A stretch of DNA of 64,000 nucleotides from Datnioides undecimradiatus (GCA_008933995.1 WARS01000046.1:248001-312000), one strand, 5' to 3'; positions 1 to 12,659 are shown, counted from the stretch's first letter. The notes: generated from the letters alone by a model not told the origin. A program made the numbers and translations.

Positions 1-136
1 GCGCAGTAAAGGCTAGAGATGCTGTCAAACATAGACGATCCCAGTCACAGTGTAATAATAGGCATCGTTTCTGTGTCGTGAGTCCACATTAGACACTTCT
101 GTAGCCTCTCTGACCAGCAGGTCCTTGTTTTCTCAG

Positions 137-403
137 GGCGTACAACCCCAGAGGGCTGTTAGAGGTCCGCCAGGCTCTCGAAAATGTGAATAAAGTGGAA
201 GATCTGCTTCCCATAATGAAGGTAAGGAAGAGGAAAACAGGAAGCGCAGCCGAGAAGACACTCAGCAGACAGACAGAGATGATGTAAACCATTACAGGAG
301 ACAGAAAGGCCCGCTTCCTTATGTCTCCTGCAGAGCTGCATGTCTCCAGGCAGCGTGTTTAATGTCTCGCGCCCCTTCAGCTGCAGAAACCCAGGATGTT
401 TCA

Positions 404-454
<51 letters not shown>

Positions 455-3400
455 ATTTCCTGAAGCAGTTCAACAGTAAAACCAGAGATGGCTTCACGGT
501 CAACTCCAAGGTGCCGAGCATGAAGGATCCTGGGAAAGAGTACGACGGTTTTACCATCACCATCACTGGAGACAGGTGCGGCATCTGCAGGATGTTATAG
601 GGCCCAACCAGCACCCTGGGGTGATTACCTACAGTAGATGGCAGTGAGCGTGCTCAGTTCAGCGTAACAGCTACAGTCCTGGTGTCGGTAGCCAAGCGAT
701 GCATGTGCATTGCTGCACATGGTGTACTTCACCTCGCCGTCAGTCAGCCTTTTCCAACAGGACACTGAAGCTGCTAAACCCATCTACGCCCTCTTCCAAC
801 ACACCAGACTCCTTTGACAAAAACGGTCATTTTAAGCCGCAGGTCACAGGAATCGCTGCCTCGGTCGGTTAGCCTGTAGCTGCCACTGTGTGACTTCAGT
901 GAATCTGGGTTAACCCTTTACAACGCCGAATGTCACGCAATAACACACATCAGCTAATCAATCATCAGTCGAGGCAGCGGTAGGCCAACGGTGTTCAAAG
1001 ATGGAAAATTACTGTTTTTGTCAAGGGAGTCTGGTGGAGAGCGGCGAAACAGCTTCAGTTTCCTCTTAGAAAGCAAAAGTTTGAAATTATTCTAAATGTA
1101 GCAGAGATTTAAACTGTTATGGAAGTTTGTTTATAGGCTGCTGCCCCACGTTAACAGCAGCGCAGCGGTGCAGCCATCTGCTGTGGTTAATACACTGATT
1201 CTGGACAAGAACCCCACATAACCCCTCTTTAAGAAACCCACACTGTCCCTTTAAAATAAAAAAAAAATCACCATATATATAAATAAATATTATAAATGAG
1301 AAGATTAAGTTCAGGAGTAATATAAATGTTTATTTAGGGTGGGCAACATGTTGTTCTCCGTGGAGACTCAGACGACGGAGGAGCGGACGCAGCAGTACCA
1401 GTCAGAGGTGGAGTCCATCTACAAAGACCTCACCGCCAAAGGAAAGGCGCTGATGCTGTCCACCGAACTCGGGGTAGGATTCAGCACAGGCTCAAGCGTG
1501 TTCGTTCCAAATGTTTCTGAGATGACGTTAAACACGGCTCCTCCAAACCCCTGCGAAGTGGAGATAATCAGAATATAATCGACAGAAAGTTAACGGCTAC
1601 TGTTTTTGGTTATTAAGCAAATATGAAATGTGTCTTCTGGTATCAGCTTCTCAAATCTGGTGCCTTTGAATTACTGTAAATTCGGTATCTTTTGGGTTTT
1701 TGGTTGGATAAAAACAAGATATCTGAAGACGATGTGAGTATGTTTCAGTATTTTAAGACGTTTTATTGATTAATAAGGAAAATAAATCTTTTTTGTAGCC
1801 AGTGCTGCTGTTATGTTGATCACAGACATGAGGAACAGTGATTTGGGATCAGCAGCCAACAGTTTTAATGAACCCTTTATGTCATTTTAAGTTCATTAGC
1901 AGCCGTTCCCTCTCAGCATCAGTTCAGTTTTATTTATATAGCCCCAGTTCACAACACAAGTCATCTCAGGCCACTTTGCAGTCGGAGCGGGTCTAGCAGA
2001 GTGTGCGTTCCAGGCGGTCGCTGGAATGTGAAAAAGACTCAAAAGCATGAAAACCCATCTGCTCGGCCTCGGTTCAGTCTCACCCACTGCTTCCGTATTG
2101 TTGCTTCGTTCACACTGTCGGCTGCGGCCCGACAGCGTGAGACAAACGTCAATAAACCCTTTTGTGTTTCGACTCCCGTCTGCCGCCTTCTCTGCTTTCA
2201 CCTGGCCTTGAAATCTCTTGTCTTTCCAGGACGCAGACGCCGTGTGTAACCTGATCCTCTCCCTGGTTTATTACTTCTGCAACCTCATGCCGCTCTCCAG
2301 AGGTTCCAGGTAAACTGAAACACCACGTCGGACACGGCGTGCGTCATAACTGCGGTGTGAACAGTCGTTACAGCAGAAACGATATGGCGATATAGTCTAC
2401 CCTGGCCAATACAGCATCTGATTGTAGCCAGATGTTAGCAGGTGTTAGAGGGGCTCAAGTGTCAGCTATAACTGTAACTCTGATGTGCTTTCCCTGGTAG
2501 TGTGGTGGCCTACTCCGTGGTGATGGGGGCCCTGATGGCCAGCGGGAAGGAGGTCATCGGCAGGATCCCGAAGGGAAAGGTAAACACAAGCCCGTGAGCT
2601 CCGGGGTCAGAGTGGTAACTGGAAAGTCTGAGAAGAAGGAAACAACATGAACGACAGGAAGCACGTCGTCCTTTCGAGCGGCGTTGATGAATATATAAAT
2701 ACTGAGTTTGAATTAAACATCTGGAAGGGTTCAGTTATATTATGAGCCTTTCAACGTGCTGCAGTTCTCCAGCATCAACATAAACTCATAGACACGAGGG
2801 ACTCGGCCGGCAGCCGCGCCTGTTTGGCGCCTGCCAGGCGGACGCATTGTTCCTGTAACTAAGTCGCAACACGGCAGCGGAGAAACCCGATCGGGCTGTC
2901 TGCTCAGCTGAGGAATATCTGGTGATGCCTGGAGATCTCGCCGAAACGAATGAATGGCTCGAAACGAGAGAACGCAGACAAAGACGACGAGGTGGGAAAC
3001 CCGGCTGTCCAGACGGTTACGCAGACGGTCACTGGCAGCGTCTGAAACGTGAATTCCTGGATATCACACGTTTGTCCGCGGTGTCCTCAGTAATGTGTGG
3101 TCTTAACGTGCTGAAATAGCTGATCACATGACATTTTGATTGCTGTACCAACCGCTGGGCATCACTGGTTACATCACTTCCTGTCAGAGGTGTGAACGCA
3201 AACCGGAAAACAGCCGACTGTCATCACCAATAAACAGAGTTGGCTCCTTTAGCGTTTTGCTGCACACAGGGTTTGTTTGTACATGTGTTCACTGCACAAC
3301 AACAATAGGATTCAGGAAACAACGCCAAGAGTGAGATGTAAACGTGTTTTCTTGTTCTTGTGTTGTTTCAGCTGGTGGACTTCGAGGCCATGACCACGCC

Positions 3401-3644
3401 CAGCCCGGACAGCTTCAGTAAAACAACAAAGTCCTGGATGAATCTGAAAAGGTGGGAGGATGAAACCCCGTTGTTTCCTCGTTCTTCCTCTCCTCAGCCT
3501 GTTACTGAAACGCGTTTCTTCCTCGACAGTTTGCCGAGCTGGTACCAGAGTCTTCCGTCAGTAGCAGAGACTTTCCCGTCCACCAGAACGATGATCGAGG
3601 TTCTCAACACAGACTCGTCGTCACACTGTCCAAAGAAGTCCTAA
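137..3644 (+). CDS. ttc13: TTC13 (tetratricopeptide repeat protein 13), C-terminal part
   Basis: Seven coding exons, 3' end of the gene: 137-221, 466-575, 1338-1473, 2230-2309, 2501-2579, 3372-3451 and 3530-3644 (stop TAA 3642-3644). All have AG/GT borders and the phases join without a break, giving 227 C-terminal residues plus one base of a split codon. The translation begins AYNPRGLLEVRQALE and includes KQFNSKTRDGFTV, LLIL-type hydrophobic stretches (LILSLVYYFCNLMPLSRG) and an ending VLNTDSSSHCPKKS. This is the region downstream of the TPR repeats in vertebrate TTC13; the TPRs themselves lie upstream of the window. The function of TTC13 is poorly known. Two tandem polyadenylation hexamers follow the stop. 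The identification rests on recalled similarity to the human protein and is strong because every exon matches in order. Confidence 0.9.
406..452 (+). repeat. (TG)n microsatellite
   Basis: About 23 uninterrupted TG units in a ttc13 intron, ending only 13 bases before the exon at 466. It replaces much of the usual polypyrimidine tract, so its length could affect splicing of that exon. Confidence 0.95.
620..1254 (+). mobile_element. Diverged copy of an interspersed element (same family as 14183-14795)
   Basis: Within a ttc13 intron. The stretch from about 767 to 990 (CACCAGACTCCTTTG, then a TGTGTGACTT-GTGAATCTG core, then GAGGCAG-GGTAG) aligns along its length with 14408-14630 in the same orientation. 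The right end CTGTCCCTTTAA near 1254 resembles the right terminus of the better preserved copy. The left end is too diverged to place exactly. No coding capacity is seen. Confidence 0.6.
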
Positions 3645-3681
3645 CGCGACTGTGGCGCGGGAGAGGAGTCAAAGGAGGTTT

Positions 3682-3698
3682 AATAAAGTCTTAATAAA
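3682..3698 (+). terminator. Tandem polyadenylation signals of ttc13
   Basis: Two AATAAA hexamers, at 3682-3687 and 3693-3698, lie about 40 and 50 bases after the ttc13 stop codon. The 3' UTR would therefore be very short. No other coding evidence follows nearby. Confidence 0.65.
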
Positions 3699-3699
3699 G

Positions 3700-6600
3700 T
3701 CTCGAGCTCCGTCAGGAGCTCCTACACTGGGCAGAACAAAGGGGCGGTCTCTTCTGCAGCCACAACGGAACCTCACAGACCTTAAAGTTCTCTGAACGCG
3801 CCGTCATTTCAATTCTTAAGATGGAAAATCAGTTTGTCACGTGACATATTTAGGAATCAGGACTCAGATGATGTTCCTCTACATTCAAATCCGTGAGATC
3901 ATGTCTCTGTTGTCCGTCATCTTCCCCTCAGATGTTTGACCTCGAGCTGCAGCAGCGACACGCTTAGTGAACGTACGCGGTGATCGGTCTTTGCGCGCTC
4001 CAGCTGTTCGGGGGCGAGATGACGGAGAACATCGGCGTCGCAGGTTGGGGTGCAGAAGAGACCCGGCCCCTCCCTCTTCTTCTCTGCTGTATAGGCCTCG
4101 CGCCGACTCACACTGAAAGCACAAAGTCCACCCCATGAGCCGCCAGCATGAGCAGTCTTCTGTTGAATATTCATGGTTGAAATTGGACGTTTGATTTATT
4201 AATTGTTTGTTAGCTTTTGGGTTGACAGGAAAACTGTTTTATTTACTGTAGTCGGCCTCTAAAATCGGCCTCCTCCACCAGATGCTCTTTCGATAACTGG
4301 CTGCATCGTCTCTCTCTGCAGAGGTCTGTCGTACGCATTTAATGCAATTTGGCGTGTCACTCGTCTGCAGATTGAAGAGACTGCGCTGCGCACACAGTCC
4401 GGCCTATCAGCAGAGAAGGAGTTTGGGGGATTTGTACAAAAGAATATGAATTTAAAAACCTTCAGGGCTATTGAATTCCACTCGGGATACTTGAAGCAGT
4501 CTCTTTTATTTAGTTTCCCTGGACACTCGCGAGGAGTGTCACCTCTCTTATCGGGCGTGGAAGCCCGCTTTCTTCTAATGACCAATAAAGGGTTGGAGGG
4601 TTAACGACAGGCGGGCTGCTGAACTGGTGTGAGGGCGTGAACAGGCGGAGACGTTGGACGCTTGTCAGAGAGTTTGTGTGACATAAAGTCTCATTAAGGG
4701 ATAAAAAGTCGATCGATAAGTTAAACACAGGAGCAAAAATGCCCATTTATTCCGTTTTATGTCATCATGGATCAATGAAATCTTGGTTTTCGAGCTAGAT
4801 TTTGCAGCTTGACGTGGCAGAGAGCAGCAGCTCATCAGTGCAAAGTCAGTATTTGTTTACAACAATGCAACTGTTGCATCGGGCGGAAGGAAAAAATAGA
4901 TGAACGTGCAGAAAATCTCTGCACAGTTGACATTTTGTCCCGCCTGCTCATCATCAAGTCAGGTTTATTTAAAGTGAAGTAAAAACCCAAACCTGAGCAG
5001 CAGAAACCCAGTTTGGGAGAAAAGAGCTCACGTCCCACCAAAATGTCTTAACCGCCACATAACGTCTGTATGTTGTGTTCTCTGCAGAGCATCCGTCAGG
5101 TTGAGCTCACAGGCGTCTGGTGATCTGTGTTGGTTCCGCTGGTTTTCTCTGAAGTGAATGTTTATTGGTCTGAAACAAGCCGCCGGGCGTCTTAATGAGA
5201 CTGAACTCTGCCCGTTTACATAATGTTTAAGATGTCACATGGTTCGTGGTCTGCAGGAAATGACGTTTACATGCAGCAACCGTACGAAACGCAACACCTG
5301 AGCGCGTGGCGTGGAGGTTGCTTCGGCGTGCGTGCAGCTGCTGCTGCCTCCGCGTGCGTGTGTTTTAACGACCCGCCGGTGTTGGATCAAGCACAAGGAG
5401 GGAGCGCGCGGGTGCTCACCTGGCAGGTAGTCCACCCGGAGCGATCACCCGGACTTCGGTGAATCTGAGGCCTTTGATGCTCGAGCTCGTCATCAGATCT
5501 CATTGAATGTCCAGCTTCCTGATGTCCACAACGTGAGAACAAACATCTGTCCAACCACGCGCCTGCTTTGTGTCCTGCCGACAGTCAGAGTCCTGCGCTC
5601 GGTGGACTTCACAGCTCAAAACTTGAAGGAGGGGATGTTTTATTGAATGAATGTTCAGCGGTCAATAAAACTGGGTGACCATTTTGAAAAGCCTCTGCGT
5701 TGCTTTTTATTGGAAACCTTTAATTTCCCAATGGAAATCTTAATTAAACTTAATTAAACTTAAGTAGGAGGCGATAAAATGGTTGCATTTACCTGTTTTT
5801 TCAGAATTGGGCAGAAAAATATCAAAATTTGATTAAGTCAAAATTATTAGTTATTAAATACAATTGTAGCTGTATTAATTAGATTAATTGATGAATTAAT
5901 AATTGATTTTAAATGATAAAATACTAAAATGGTTCTCACCAGATTAAAATTATGACACTAAATCAACATTCTAACAATTAAAATCACACTAAAGAGAAAC
6001 GCGTTGATTAACAACACACGCTGCATTTAGCGCACACAGCTTAAATACACCGAGGCTGGACTGTGCGGAAGATGATGCGTTTGGGGTCCCTGCTGTTGAG
6101 CGCCATCTTTTACTTCTTCCTTGGCGTCAGGGAGGGTCCTCCGTACGTATGCCAAAGTTTTACGACACGGAAGATTAGGCAGTGACGAACAGGAGGTGTC
6201 CAGTGAAGGCTAAATGCATGAACTGAATTGAAACTGTTTCTGTTTTGAAGTCCAGTTAATTTAAAGCAGTCAGCAGTTTGTCACAAAATAAGTAAAAATC
6301 CAAACCCGGGAATTTTTTTTTGTCAGCAATAGGCTTCCATACACACTGGACTGACATTACATTTGCTTTTTGAGAGTACTTTGATGTAACCACACATACG
6401 TTTACTGAGTAATGATTAAGAATAATCATGATACGACGCTTGTAGTCACTCTGAAACAGCAGATTCAGTGTCTGGGATCAAAGTATCAGACGCCTCTCCC
6501 ATGTTATCCAGGACAAAATGACATCCTCAGTTACATTTTACTGCTGAGGAGACAAGTTGGGAGGTCCGACTAGGGTTCAAACAGACACACAAACACACAA

Positions 6601-7139
6601 ACCTCCCAAAAAAACACAGAAATGTACAAATCAAAACAGATTTTCTGGACATTTAATTAGTATCATTGCTCAAAAAAACAAAAGAAACTGACCCCAGTTT
6701 TTCTGAAAATGTACCCACAGACTTTATTTAACACAAACACATCTTTAAAATCATCAAGACTGTCCAAAAACAGGTGTGTAAATGCTGTTTAAGTGTATTT
6801 TATACTCATATTTCCTACTTATATTTAATAAACGATTAAAAAATGCAGGTGCTTGCACTTTAATAGAGTAATTGTCATGTTTTGTGCTACATTTTAGAAG
6901 TAAATCTTGTAGCGTGTGACTTTAAAATGTAAGATTTTACTTGTTCAACGCTTAAAAGACGCAGTTTTGTGGTATATCATATTAAAATGTTTGCAAATAT
7001 AAACCATAACAGTTTGTCGCATCCGCTGCGAGGCTTTAAGCGCCACATGATTTGGTCACGTGGTCAGGGTGCATTTAGGCGCCCATGGCTGTCGGATCAC
7101 CAGCAGTCGCCGGTGCAGCTGAGAGCGGAGCCGGCGGTC
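3700..7139. other. Intergenic region between ttc13 and selenol
   Basis: About 3.4 kb with no exon I can support on either strand. Short open frames here lack flanking splice sites, family motifs or codon continuity. AT-rich stretches occur around 5740-6000. A CACGTG E-box lies about 80 bases upstream of the selenol start. Tetrapod TTC13 neighbours such as ARV1 and FAM89A are not recognisable here. Confidence 0.6.
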
Positions 7140-10100
7140 ATGGCTGAGGACGTGGCCGTGTCGGAGGAGACCGTAACAAGTGGTCTGACTCTGCTGGTCG
7201 ACGTGAGCAAGGTCCTCCTCGAGAAAGCCAAGCAGGAAGCAGAAGGTAGGACTGATTGGGAAGAAGGGCGCACGTGTCGTGTCAGACTTCATTGAGAATT
7301 TGAAAGTTTTAATGTTTTTAGTCGCAAAGAAAAGTAAACACCACGTTGGAAATTCATTTTAAGTTGAGTGAACTGTTTTGTCCCCATGAGTACTTCGGCA
7401 CACAGAAGATACAAACATCACTTCCTGTTATGCTTTAATAATGATGTGCTTTGCTGCCATAAACGTGTGTTTACACGGGATCGAGGCGACTGTAAGAAAA
7501 ACGTAAACCAGTCATAAAAGTCAAATATTTACCCTAAAACGTTTTCCTAAATAGATTATATCCACGCCGAATTTAAGAAGAGACCATACTAATTCAGTGT
7601 TAATGTTTATTTTAGTTTTATAACATAAGTATTGACCCCAGTAAGCACAGAAACATAAAAATGCATGTAATTCAAGAGAAGTCCGTCGTTGCGCTTTCAA
7701 TACTTAAGGTAAAAATTTAAAATCTTTAAAATCAAATTGAAAAATATTCTTTAAAGCAGCGGATGCAGGTATTATCACTCTGTTAACCCATTTCAGTGAG
7801 GCTGTGTGTTAAGGCGAACCACATGTAACACAGTTATCATGACATATAATAATAATAATTCACAAATCAACTTTTGAGTGTTTCACAAATTGGCCACAGC
7901 ACGTGCTTCTTGTGAACCGTTAAAACACATCGAGCCCCTGGATTAAACGGCCCTCTGGCATGAAGGTGGTGTAATGTAATCCCTGTCACGCCTCTTGCCG
8001 ACACACTGACACTGCACAAATCAGCTTAATCTCTAACTATGCTCCTTTGTTCTCGCACAGACTCCCTGGAGAGTTTTGTCCCGCATAAAATCACCACTCT
8101 GTTCGGCCTGATCACGGCCGGAGCGCAGTTCTACAAAAGGTGAGGTGCTCCCAACACCTGCGGGATCACGGCATCGTTTGTCTGTTTCAGTGGCTGAAGC
8201 TCCTCTGGGTCAAACGTCTTGTCTCTCAGTGTTTCTGTATTTTTATACTGTGACGTGGTCGCGTTTTGTCACTGTTGTGCAGCCTTGGAGTGAAGAAGAA
8301 GAGTGAAGCAGAGGCCACCTGGCAGAAGTTTTATCAGTAAGTGTATAATTGTACATATTTCCCATGTCTGTCCATCCATCTTTTCCTAAATCATTAAACT
8401 TGGCTCATAAACCCTCCTCTCTGCTTCACAGAGACAGCTCCAGTCACTGTTTCATTATAATAAATCCACATTTTGATGACATTTGATCATTATTTATGAC
8501 TTGTGTGTGTCTTTCCAGCCACGCGGCAGTGAGAGAGCAGGTAGAGGAGCTTCTGCAGCTGGAGGTCTGTATGTGTGAAACCTTTCATTTTGAGGTTTTG
8601 CACGTTATGAATTAAATTCAGCTCCTGTGTGTTTACACAATTAATCAGATTCATACACACACTGACAAAATCCTGCAAGAGTCACACAATCACATCTCTT
8701 AGTGAGTAAAAGCAGCAATACCACAGTGCAGAGAGTCTGTTACTAGGTAACCACGGTAAAAGTATTAGTAATTATTCCATTATCAAGAGTAAAAGTACTT
8801 ATTATGCATTATTATTATCCTGTTATTCAACTGTAATTATCATATGCAATAACACGTGCATCACTTTTATGCAGCAGCTGCTACAGGCGCTCAAAACCCT
8901 TTATCCTAATCTGTAACAATGCATTATTGATTTTTATTTTTAATCCAAATCTGCAAAGTAACTAAAGTTACCAAGTAATTGTAATGGAGTAAAAAGTACT
9001 ATAAGTAATATTTCTCTCTGAATTATGGTTGAGTTTAAGCGTAAAGTAGCAGAAAATGTACTTTAACATTGTACTGAGGTACAGTACATGAGTTAATGCG
9101 ATGTGATACGATGAAACCCACTTGCAGTGATGAAATGCAGTGTGATAAATAAATAAATGCAACAAACATAAACGAGTTTACATGGAAACGTGTAGTAAAA
9201 CTAGGCTGAATGTTGGTGCATGAGACATTCGAGGGTCTGTGTCATTAAAACATCTGACCAAAGTGACTTAAAAGACTAAAGCTGAGCTAAACGTTGACGC
9301 TTTCTGATCTCTGTAGCTCACGTTTTGACATTTAATCATACATCACTGTTGTTTTGTTAATGTGTGTCCCCGCGTTTGTGTGCGCAGGGCGAGTGGGACG
9401 CCTTCCTGGAGAGTGTGGACGAGGGTCTTCAGACCACGGACGGGCAGCTGCGTGGAGGAAAAGTGGCGGACAGCCTGAGCCCCGAGGCTGCGTTCACTGA
9501 CGGACGCAGTGGGAAGTGAGTTCACCGCCCGAGCTGTAATGTTTGTGTGTGAGGGGAAACACTAAACGTCTCATCGTTTTATTGTGTCGTTGTGGTTTCT
9601 GTGTGTGTTTTTACAGGAGCGTGACTCTGGGTCACTTCCTGGATCAGGGTCCGAAGCTGCTGCTGGTTCTCATCCGACATTTCGGATGACTGCCGTGACG
9701 AGACCACGTGGCCGAGCTGGAGGCCAGCCGGGTCAGTTTAGCGCCAGTCTGCGCTTCACTCTGTCCCTGCTCCGTCACTGCAAAACTGCATTCGATTAGG
9801 AAAACGTGTTACTGAAACCCTAAACCTAACCTCAAGAACTGACCGTGAGTTAAACCCCTCCCCCAAAAACCACGATCGTCCAATCACAGCGTAGCAACCG
9901 CTGTCTGGTACTTACACTCACTTGAGTATTTCCATTACAGGCGTCTTTATACTCGACATTTCAGAATTAAACTTTTTATTCCTTGAAATTTAAATTACTA
10001 GTTACTTTGAAAATCAAGATTTTTGCATAAATTAAAACAAATTATTAGCTCATTAACTGATGAGTTCATATAAACTCTTAGAAACCCACCACTGGTGAAG

Positions 10101-11183
10101 CTACTAAAGCATTTAAATGTTGCAAACATGCAGTATTATTAACTATAATAATGACTTAACAGATTGAAAGTGGCTGTTTGGAGCGTGGGATACTTTCACT
10201 TTTGATCATTTAAGGGCTTTTTGTTGATTATTATTTGTTTTATTTTATTTTAATGAACCATGAACTCAACAGCTAAATGCTAACGCTCGCTAGTTAGAGC
10301 ACACACACACACACAGAAGTGTAAAACAAGTGACGCCGTTTTGGTTTTGTGCCAGATTCGTTCTCCGCCAGGGGCAGCGACGTGCTAAGCTAAGCTAACT
10401 AGCTGCTGGATGTAGCCTCATTCCTTCTGCGCAGACACGAGAGATGCGTTAATCTCTAACTTTCAGGAAAACGCGGTCATGAAGTTTCTCCAAAACCTTC
10501 ATGTATTCCTTTGATGCTGTGACTCCTACGTCTCGGTTCTGTGGCTGCAGATGGCGCCAACGTTTCCTCTCCAGCCTTCACTCAGCCTCGCTGCCACGTC
10601 TCATTTCCTTTAATACGAAATGGATTAAAGGGAGTCAAGAGGCCGGAATTCTTCTCGTAAACAGTGTTGGTATTTAACCTTCTGCAGTTTTGTCTCCGCG
10701 CAGGCTGACCTCAAGGCTCGGTCGGTGCAGGTCTTGGTGGTCTCCTTCGGCGGCGTGGAGGGAGCCAGGCTGTGGCTGGAGCAGACTGGATGTACCTTCG
10801 ACATCGTGCTGGATCCAGAGAGGAAGGTCGGGATGTGTGAATTCACCTTAATCCTAAATGACTAAAACCCTGAGCTCTTAAATCATTCTTAAGGGAATTC
10901 CATTCATTTCCAATTAAACCGCATTGTCTTCATATTTATAATCAGCGTTGGGGCACAGGTGCATGGAAATGAAAGAGGTGATCTGTGGAAACACAGATGC
11001 GCTGCAGGAAGCAGGGGATGCAGCAGCTGTTTGATGATGTGTCATTAAAGCTCGCGAGCCTCCGAACGAGTCGCTCTGCAAAGTCGAGCTCCAGATGTTA
11101 GCAGCTGTGAGATGGAAACGAGGGCAGCCAACCAAATATGGAGACAGAGGATTTTCCACATGCCACAGGAGCAATCGTCAATC

Positions 11184-11218
<35 letters not shown>

Positions 11219-12425
11219 CTGAGTCGTACCGGCGAATGCGTCTTTACGTCTGAGTCCGAAGTGGACGCTTTGCTCCTCCGTGTGCTTTTCGATGATCGCG
11301 TCTCCGTTGTCTCGCCCCCCGCCGCAGACGTACCGCAGCTTCGGCCTCGGCTCGTCCTACGCCAAGGTGATGAGGTTCGGCTGCCTGCTGCAGTACTCGG
11401 AGTACGGGGCTGTGGACAGAGACTTCCCGGACGTCCCGCCTCACCTGCTGGAAGACATCTACCAGGTACACGTGGATGGACCCATTCAGTGCTGAAATAT
11501 GAGCATTTTCCTTGTTGCCCCACTTTTCCGTGCCGGTCACTGGGTTTTTTAGTCGTTTTGTGTCCCATTATTTAGTTTTATGTCTCCTTGTAGCCTTTTT
11601 TGTGTCCTTTCTAGTAATTAAATGTCTCTCCGTGGTACTTTTGTGTCTCCTTTGAGCACTTTTGTCTCCTTTTTTAGTAATTCATTGTCTATTTGTGGTA
11701 CTTTTGCGTCACTGTGAGGTGTTTTTCTGACTCTTTGTGGTAATTTTGTGTTTCCTTTTCATCATTTTTTGTCTTCTTTTAAGTACTTAACTGTTTCTTT
11801 GTGGTAGTTTTGTGTCTTCTTATAGTAACCCCATGAAACTTGAGTTAAGTGAAAATCCAAGAATCTAGTGAACACAACAATTAAAAGTCGATTTAAAGAG
11901 TCGTAATGTTAGTTTTAGTTACCTTCTGATTAATTGTCCTACCCTAACTGATTTAGGAACATGCAACATTTCAGATTAATTAGTTAAATGAATGAAATAA
12001 TGGTCCTGGGTCTCAGCATCAGATGGTAATGCAGCAAATGTGTTCTGTCGTGTAAAATTAGCATTGCAACGGTGTGAATTCACATATTTCCAGAGTTAGG
12101 AGCCAGCCGGTGGTCCTGCCGTTTTAAATAAAAGTGACTTTGGCTCCTAAATGCCTGGTTGCAATGTGTTTGGCCTGCAAAGCAAAACACAATTAGCAAG
12201 TCGGCTAAAACGTTAAACAGAGCTGCAGAATCTGGTAATAATGATCTGAGTGCATGTAAAGGGACGCTCAGTCACGTGATGCAGCTTCACTGTGTTTTCC
12301 AGATGGGAGGTGACTTTTTGCTGGACGACGCAGGGAAGGTGCTTCTCTCCCACCCGTGTAAAACCCCTCTGGACAGGCCGACGGTGAAGGACATCCTGCA
12401 GGCCGCTGACCCAACGACGCCGTGA
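7140..12425 (+). CDS. selenol: Selenoprotein L, two selenocysteines in a U-x-x-U motif
   Basis: Nine coding exons: 7140-7245, 8061-8139, 8283-8336, 8519-8564, 9388-9515, 9617-9731, 10704-10826, 11328-11465 and 12303-12425 (stop TGA 12423-12425). All borders are GT/AG and all phases join, giving 303 residues if TGA at 9687-9689 and 9696-9698 are read as selenocysteine (residues 162 and 165). The local sequence is RHFG-U-LP-U-RDHVAELE, the U-x-x-U counterpart of the C-x-x-C of peroxiredoxin-like (PRXL2/AhpC-TSA-2) thioredoxin-fold proteins. Both reading frame and similarity to that fold (VQVLVVSFGG, TYRSFGLGSSY) continue for three exons past the TGAs, so these are not gene-ending stops. Residues 1-150 form a helical N-terminal region. 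SelL is known from fish and aquatic invertebrates and is thought to form a diselenide; its substrate is unknown. The start has a good context (gtcATGGCTG). Confidence 0.94.
9687..9698 (+). other. selenol: Two selenocysteine TGA codons (U-x-x-U)
   Basis: In-frame TGA codons at 9687-9689 and 9696-9698, separated by CTG CCG (Leu-Pro), in exon 6. Upstream residues are HFG and downstream residues are RDHVAEL. The same frame continues to a normal donor after 9731 and into exon 7. An automatic gene finder would truncate the protein here or skip the exon. Confidence 0.93.
11186..11215 (+). repeat. (TG)n microsatellite
   Basis: About 14 TG units in selenol intron 7. Confidence 0.9.
11540..11835 (+). 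repeat. Degenerate minisatellite in selenol intron 8
   Basis: Recurring T-rich phrase of the form TTTGTGGTA-TTTTGTGTC-TCCTT-TAGTAATT, repeated about five to six times with many changes and a loose period of roughly 50-60 bases. No coding potential. Confidence 0.7.
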
Positions 12426-12504
12426 AAGAGAGACCGAGCGCCGCTGATTGTTGGGTTGAAATGCTTTTAACGCACCACTGACACCACAGAGGAAGAGCAG
12501 CTCT

Positions 12505-12575
12505 TTGATTCACGTTTATGAGGTCACGTCTCGCACTCGTGGCGCCATGAAGAGGCGTGACTGATGCCGAACTGT
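12505..12575 (+). promoter_or_regulatory. Candidate SECIS element in the selenol 3' UTR
   Basis: Starts about 80 bases after the stop codon. Core quartet strands are ATGA at 12518-12521 and TGAT at 12562-12565. Between them a 10-bp helix pairs 12523-12532 (GTCACGTCTC) with 12552-12561 (GAGGCGTGAC), with one G-U pair. The apical loop 12533-12551 begins GCAC, so the usual AA (or CC) on the 5' side of the loop is missing; the loop contains an AA only on its 3' side. Below the core, pairing is weak (GTT with AAC). Position, core and helix fit a SECIS; the apical motif does not. Confidence 0.55.
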
Positions 12576-12652
12576 AAAGCAAAGACAGATGATCTTCTTT
12601 GGGGTGTCAATGCGCTGTGCAATGACTGTTTTTAAATTAAAGGTACCATATG

Positions 12653-12658
12653 AATAAA
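12653..12658 (+). terminator. Polyadenylation signal of selenol
   Basis: AATAAA about 230 bases after the stop and about 90 bases after the candidate SECIS hairpin, so the hairpin would be inside the mature 3' UTR. Confidence 0.6.
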
Positions 12659-12659
12659 A

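Noticed and set aside
5223-5462. Open frames on both strands upstream of selenol
   Set aside because: GC-rich chance frames; no motif, no adjoining exons.
9584-9799. Apparent separate small gene crossing the selenocysteine exon in another frame
   Set aside because: It is a shadow of selenol exon 6; the splice-consistent frame is the one with two TGAs.
12585-12640. A second ATGA...TGA pair as SECIS alternative
   Set aside because: No helix of useful length can be drawn between the two strands.
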